Origin: Sphaeroforma sirkka
Lineage: Eukaryota; Opisthokonta; Ichthyosporea; Ichthyophonida
Assembly (NCBI GenBank): GCA_001586965.3
Contig: LUCW03001603.1
Coordinates: 35,001-68,276, forward strand
Length of the DNA: 33,276 bases
Direction of reading: 5' to 3'
Shown: positions 32,486-33,276 of the stretch, one piece after another
Layout of the letters: each line of letters opens with the position of its first letter
How positions within the stretch are numbered: position 1 is the first letter of the stretch
Notes under the pieces: generated by a model
Told to the model about the DNA's origin: nothing
Seen by the model: only the letters and a program-made list of their open reading frames with translations
The model's database searches: none
Made by a program: the position numbers and the translations under genes

Positions 32486-33276
32486 CTATCAACTCCTTTG
32501 GTTTGAGTTTGCAAAATTCGCGCAAGGGTGCAACCGTGTTCGCGAAATTTAGCAGATGTTCGTGGAGGTAATTTGCTAAACCCAACGCCGAGGCTATATC
32601 TTTGTATCGTTGTGGTGTGGGCCAGTCGATCAGCTTGGCCTGCTTTTCATGGTCAATGTCAATGCCTTGTGCCGATACTTTCTTCCTAGGATCATGACTT
32701 CGGAGATAGCGAAGTGGCACTTGGCAGGGTTAAGCTTCAAAACTGTGGTATGTTAAGCGTTGTATCACCTTCTGCACCGTCCTAACGTGTTCGTCATCAT
32801 AACCGTCACTGGCGATAACTATGTCATCGATATAGTGGTGAACCGGTAAGCCATCAAGTATTGTACTCAAGGTACGTTGAAACTGCTGCGTGAGTACATG
32901 AAGACCGAACGGTGCTGATGTGAACGAGTACTGATAACGTTCGTGTGTAAAACTAAATAAGTATTGTGAGTCTGGATGGATGGGCAGCCTGTGGTATGCA
33001 GCCGATATGTCCAGCGTCATTGTAGTACTTCTTACTCTTGAGGCGGGATATGAGTTCGTTGACCTTGGGGATCAGGAACTGGTCACCAGGAATAAGCGCG
33101 CGTTAACGGCACGCATGTCAAACACACGCGTACCTTCTTGACGTTGCGCTTCCGCATCATCGAATGTCGATAGAGGCACCGGGAGGAGTGGAGAATTAAC
33201 AGGTCGTTGGTGTCCGTTCGTTTTGTGATCACCAAATCCGTCAACCACTTCTTCTTCACTTTTGTTCATCCACATA
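32486..33276 (-). pseudogene. Gypsy reverse transcriptase (N-terminus outside window)
   Basis: GTRVFDMRAVNARL (33130-33090) is the RxxxDYRxxN region, FLIPKVNELISRL lies in the broken part, then LDISAAYHRLPIHPDS, FSFTSAPFGLHVLTQQFQ and HHYIDDIVIASDG with the catalytic YIDD at 32834-32823. After another frameshift come KVSAQGIDIDHEKQAKLIDW and ANYLHEHLLNFANTVAPLRE, the RT thumb and connection. Frames break near 33080, 33025, 32730 and 32490. Confidence 0.85.

Larger units (their letters stand above)
30126..33276 (-). mobile_element. Ty3/Gypsy chromovirus pol, cut by right window edge
   Basis: On the minus strand the order is reverse transcriptase, RNase H, methyltransferase-like domain, integrase with GPY/F module, chromodomain. 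RT-RNase H-integrase order defines Ty3/Gypsy, and integrase with GPY/F and a chromodomain defines the chromovirus clade. Gag and protease would lie beyond 33276. Several frameshifts are present. The tandem arrays at 29391-30093 lie immediately downstream, where 3' UTR or LTR would be expected. No LTR was recognised. Confidence 0.85.

Overview
The window is eukaryotic nuclear DNA. It holds the 3' half of one spliced host gene followed by about 27 kb of nested, mostly dead transposable elements. The host gene encodes a protein that looks like the C-terminus of VWA8, a mitochondrial AAA+/von Willebrand A protein. It has GT-AG introns of 270 to 1,179 bases and its protein is close to animal VWA8. 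Together with the mix of Copia, chromodomain Ty3/Gypsy, APE-type LINE and P/THAP9-like DNA transposons, this suggests a protist with a large repeat-rich genome. A unicellular holozoan such as an ichthyosporean is my best guess; it is an inference, not shown by the sequence.

Layout: 1-560 AT-rich microsatellites. 897-5693 (+) VWA8-like gene, last six exons, then a poly(A) signal. 5694-7600 no recognisable gene, but a small direct-repeat/palindrome structure. 7611-12503 (+) decayed P/THAP9-like transposon with a zinc-finger/THAP-like 5' part and a spliced transposase 3' part. It is split by a 1.6 kb fragment (8670-10296) of a gag-only element, and one probable intron carries a 242-base perfect (AT)n run. 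About 12950-18376 (+) LINE with ORF1 and an endonuclease/RT ORF2 broken by frameshifts and an intruding 86-base duplicate of its own sequence. 18434-29069 a Copia complex: a copia integrase fragment and gag-element 5' end, then a Copia element (LTRs 19070-19505 and 28761-29069) whose integrase gene is interrupted by an antisense gag-only element (24964 down to about 21690), and whose RNase H region is interrupted by a second, 3'-end fragment of the same gag element. 29070-29390 a cluster of hairpins. 29391-30093 two related tandem arrays. 30126-33276 (-) a chromodomain Ty3/Gypsy pol, running off the right edge, with a Dam-like methyltransferase-like domain between RNase H and integrase.

The most unusual material is the gag-only element. 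Its 5' end is seen three times, and its 3' region twice with a hairpin of identical geometry and one compensated base pair. Two of the 5' ends share exactly the same junction with Copia integrase sequence. The chromovirus with a methyltransferase-like domain is the second point of interest. No element looks intact, and none of the frame breaks can be separated from assembly error without reads.
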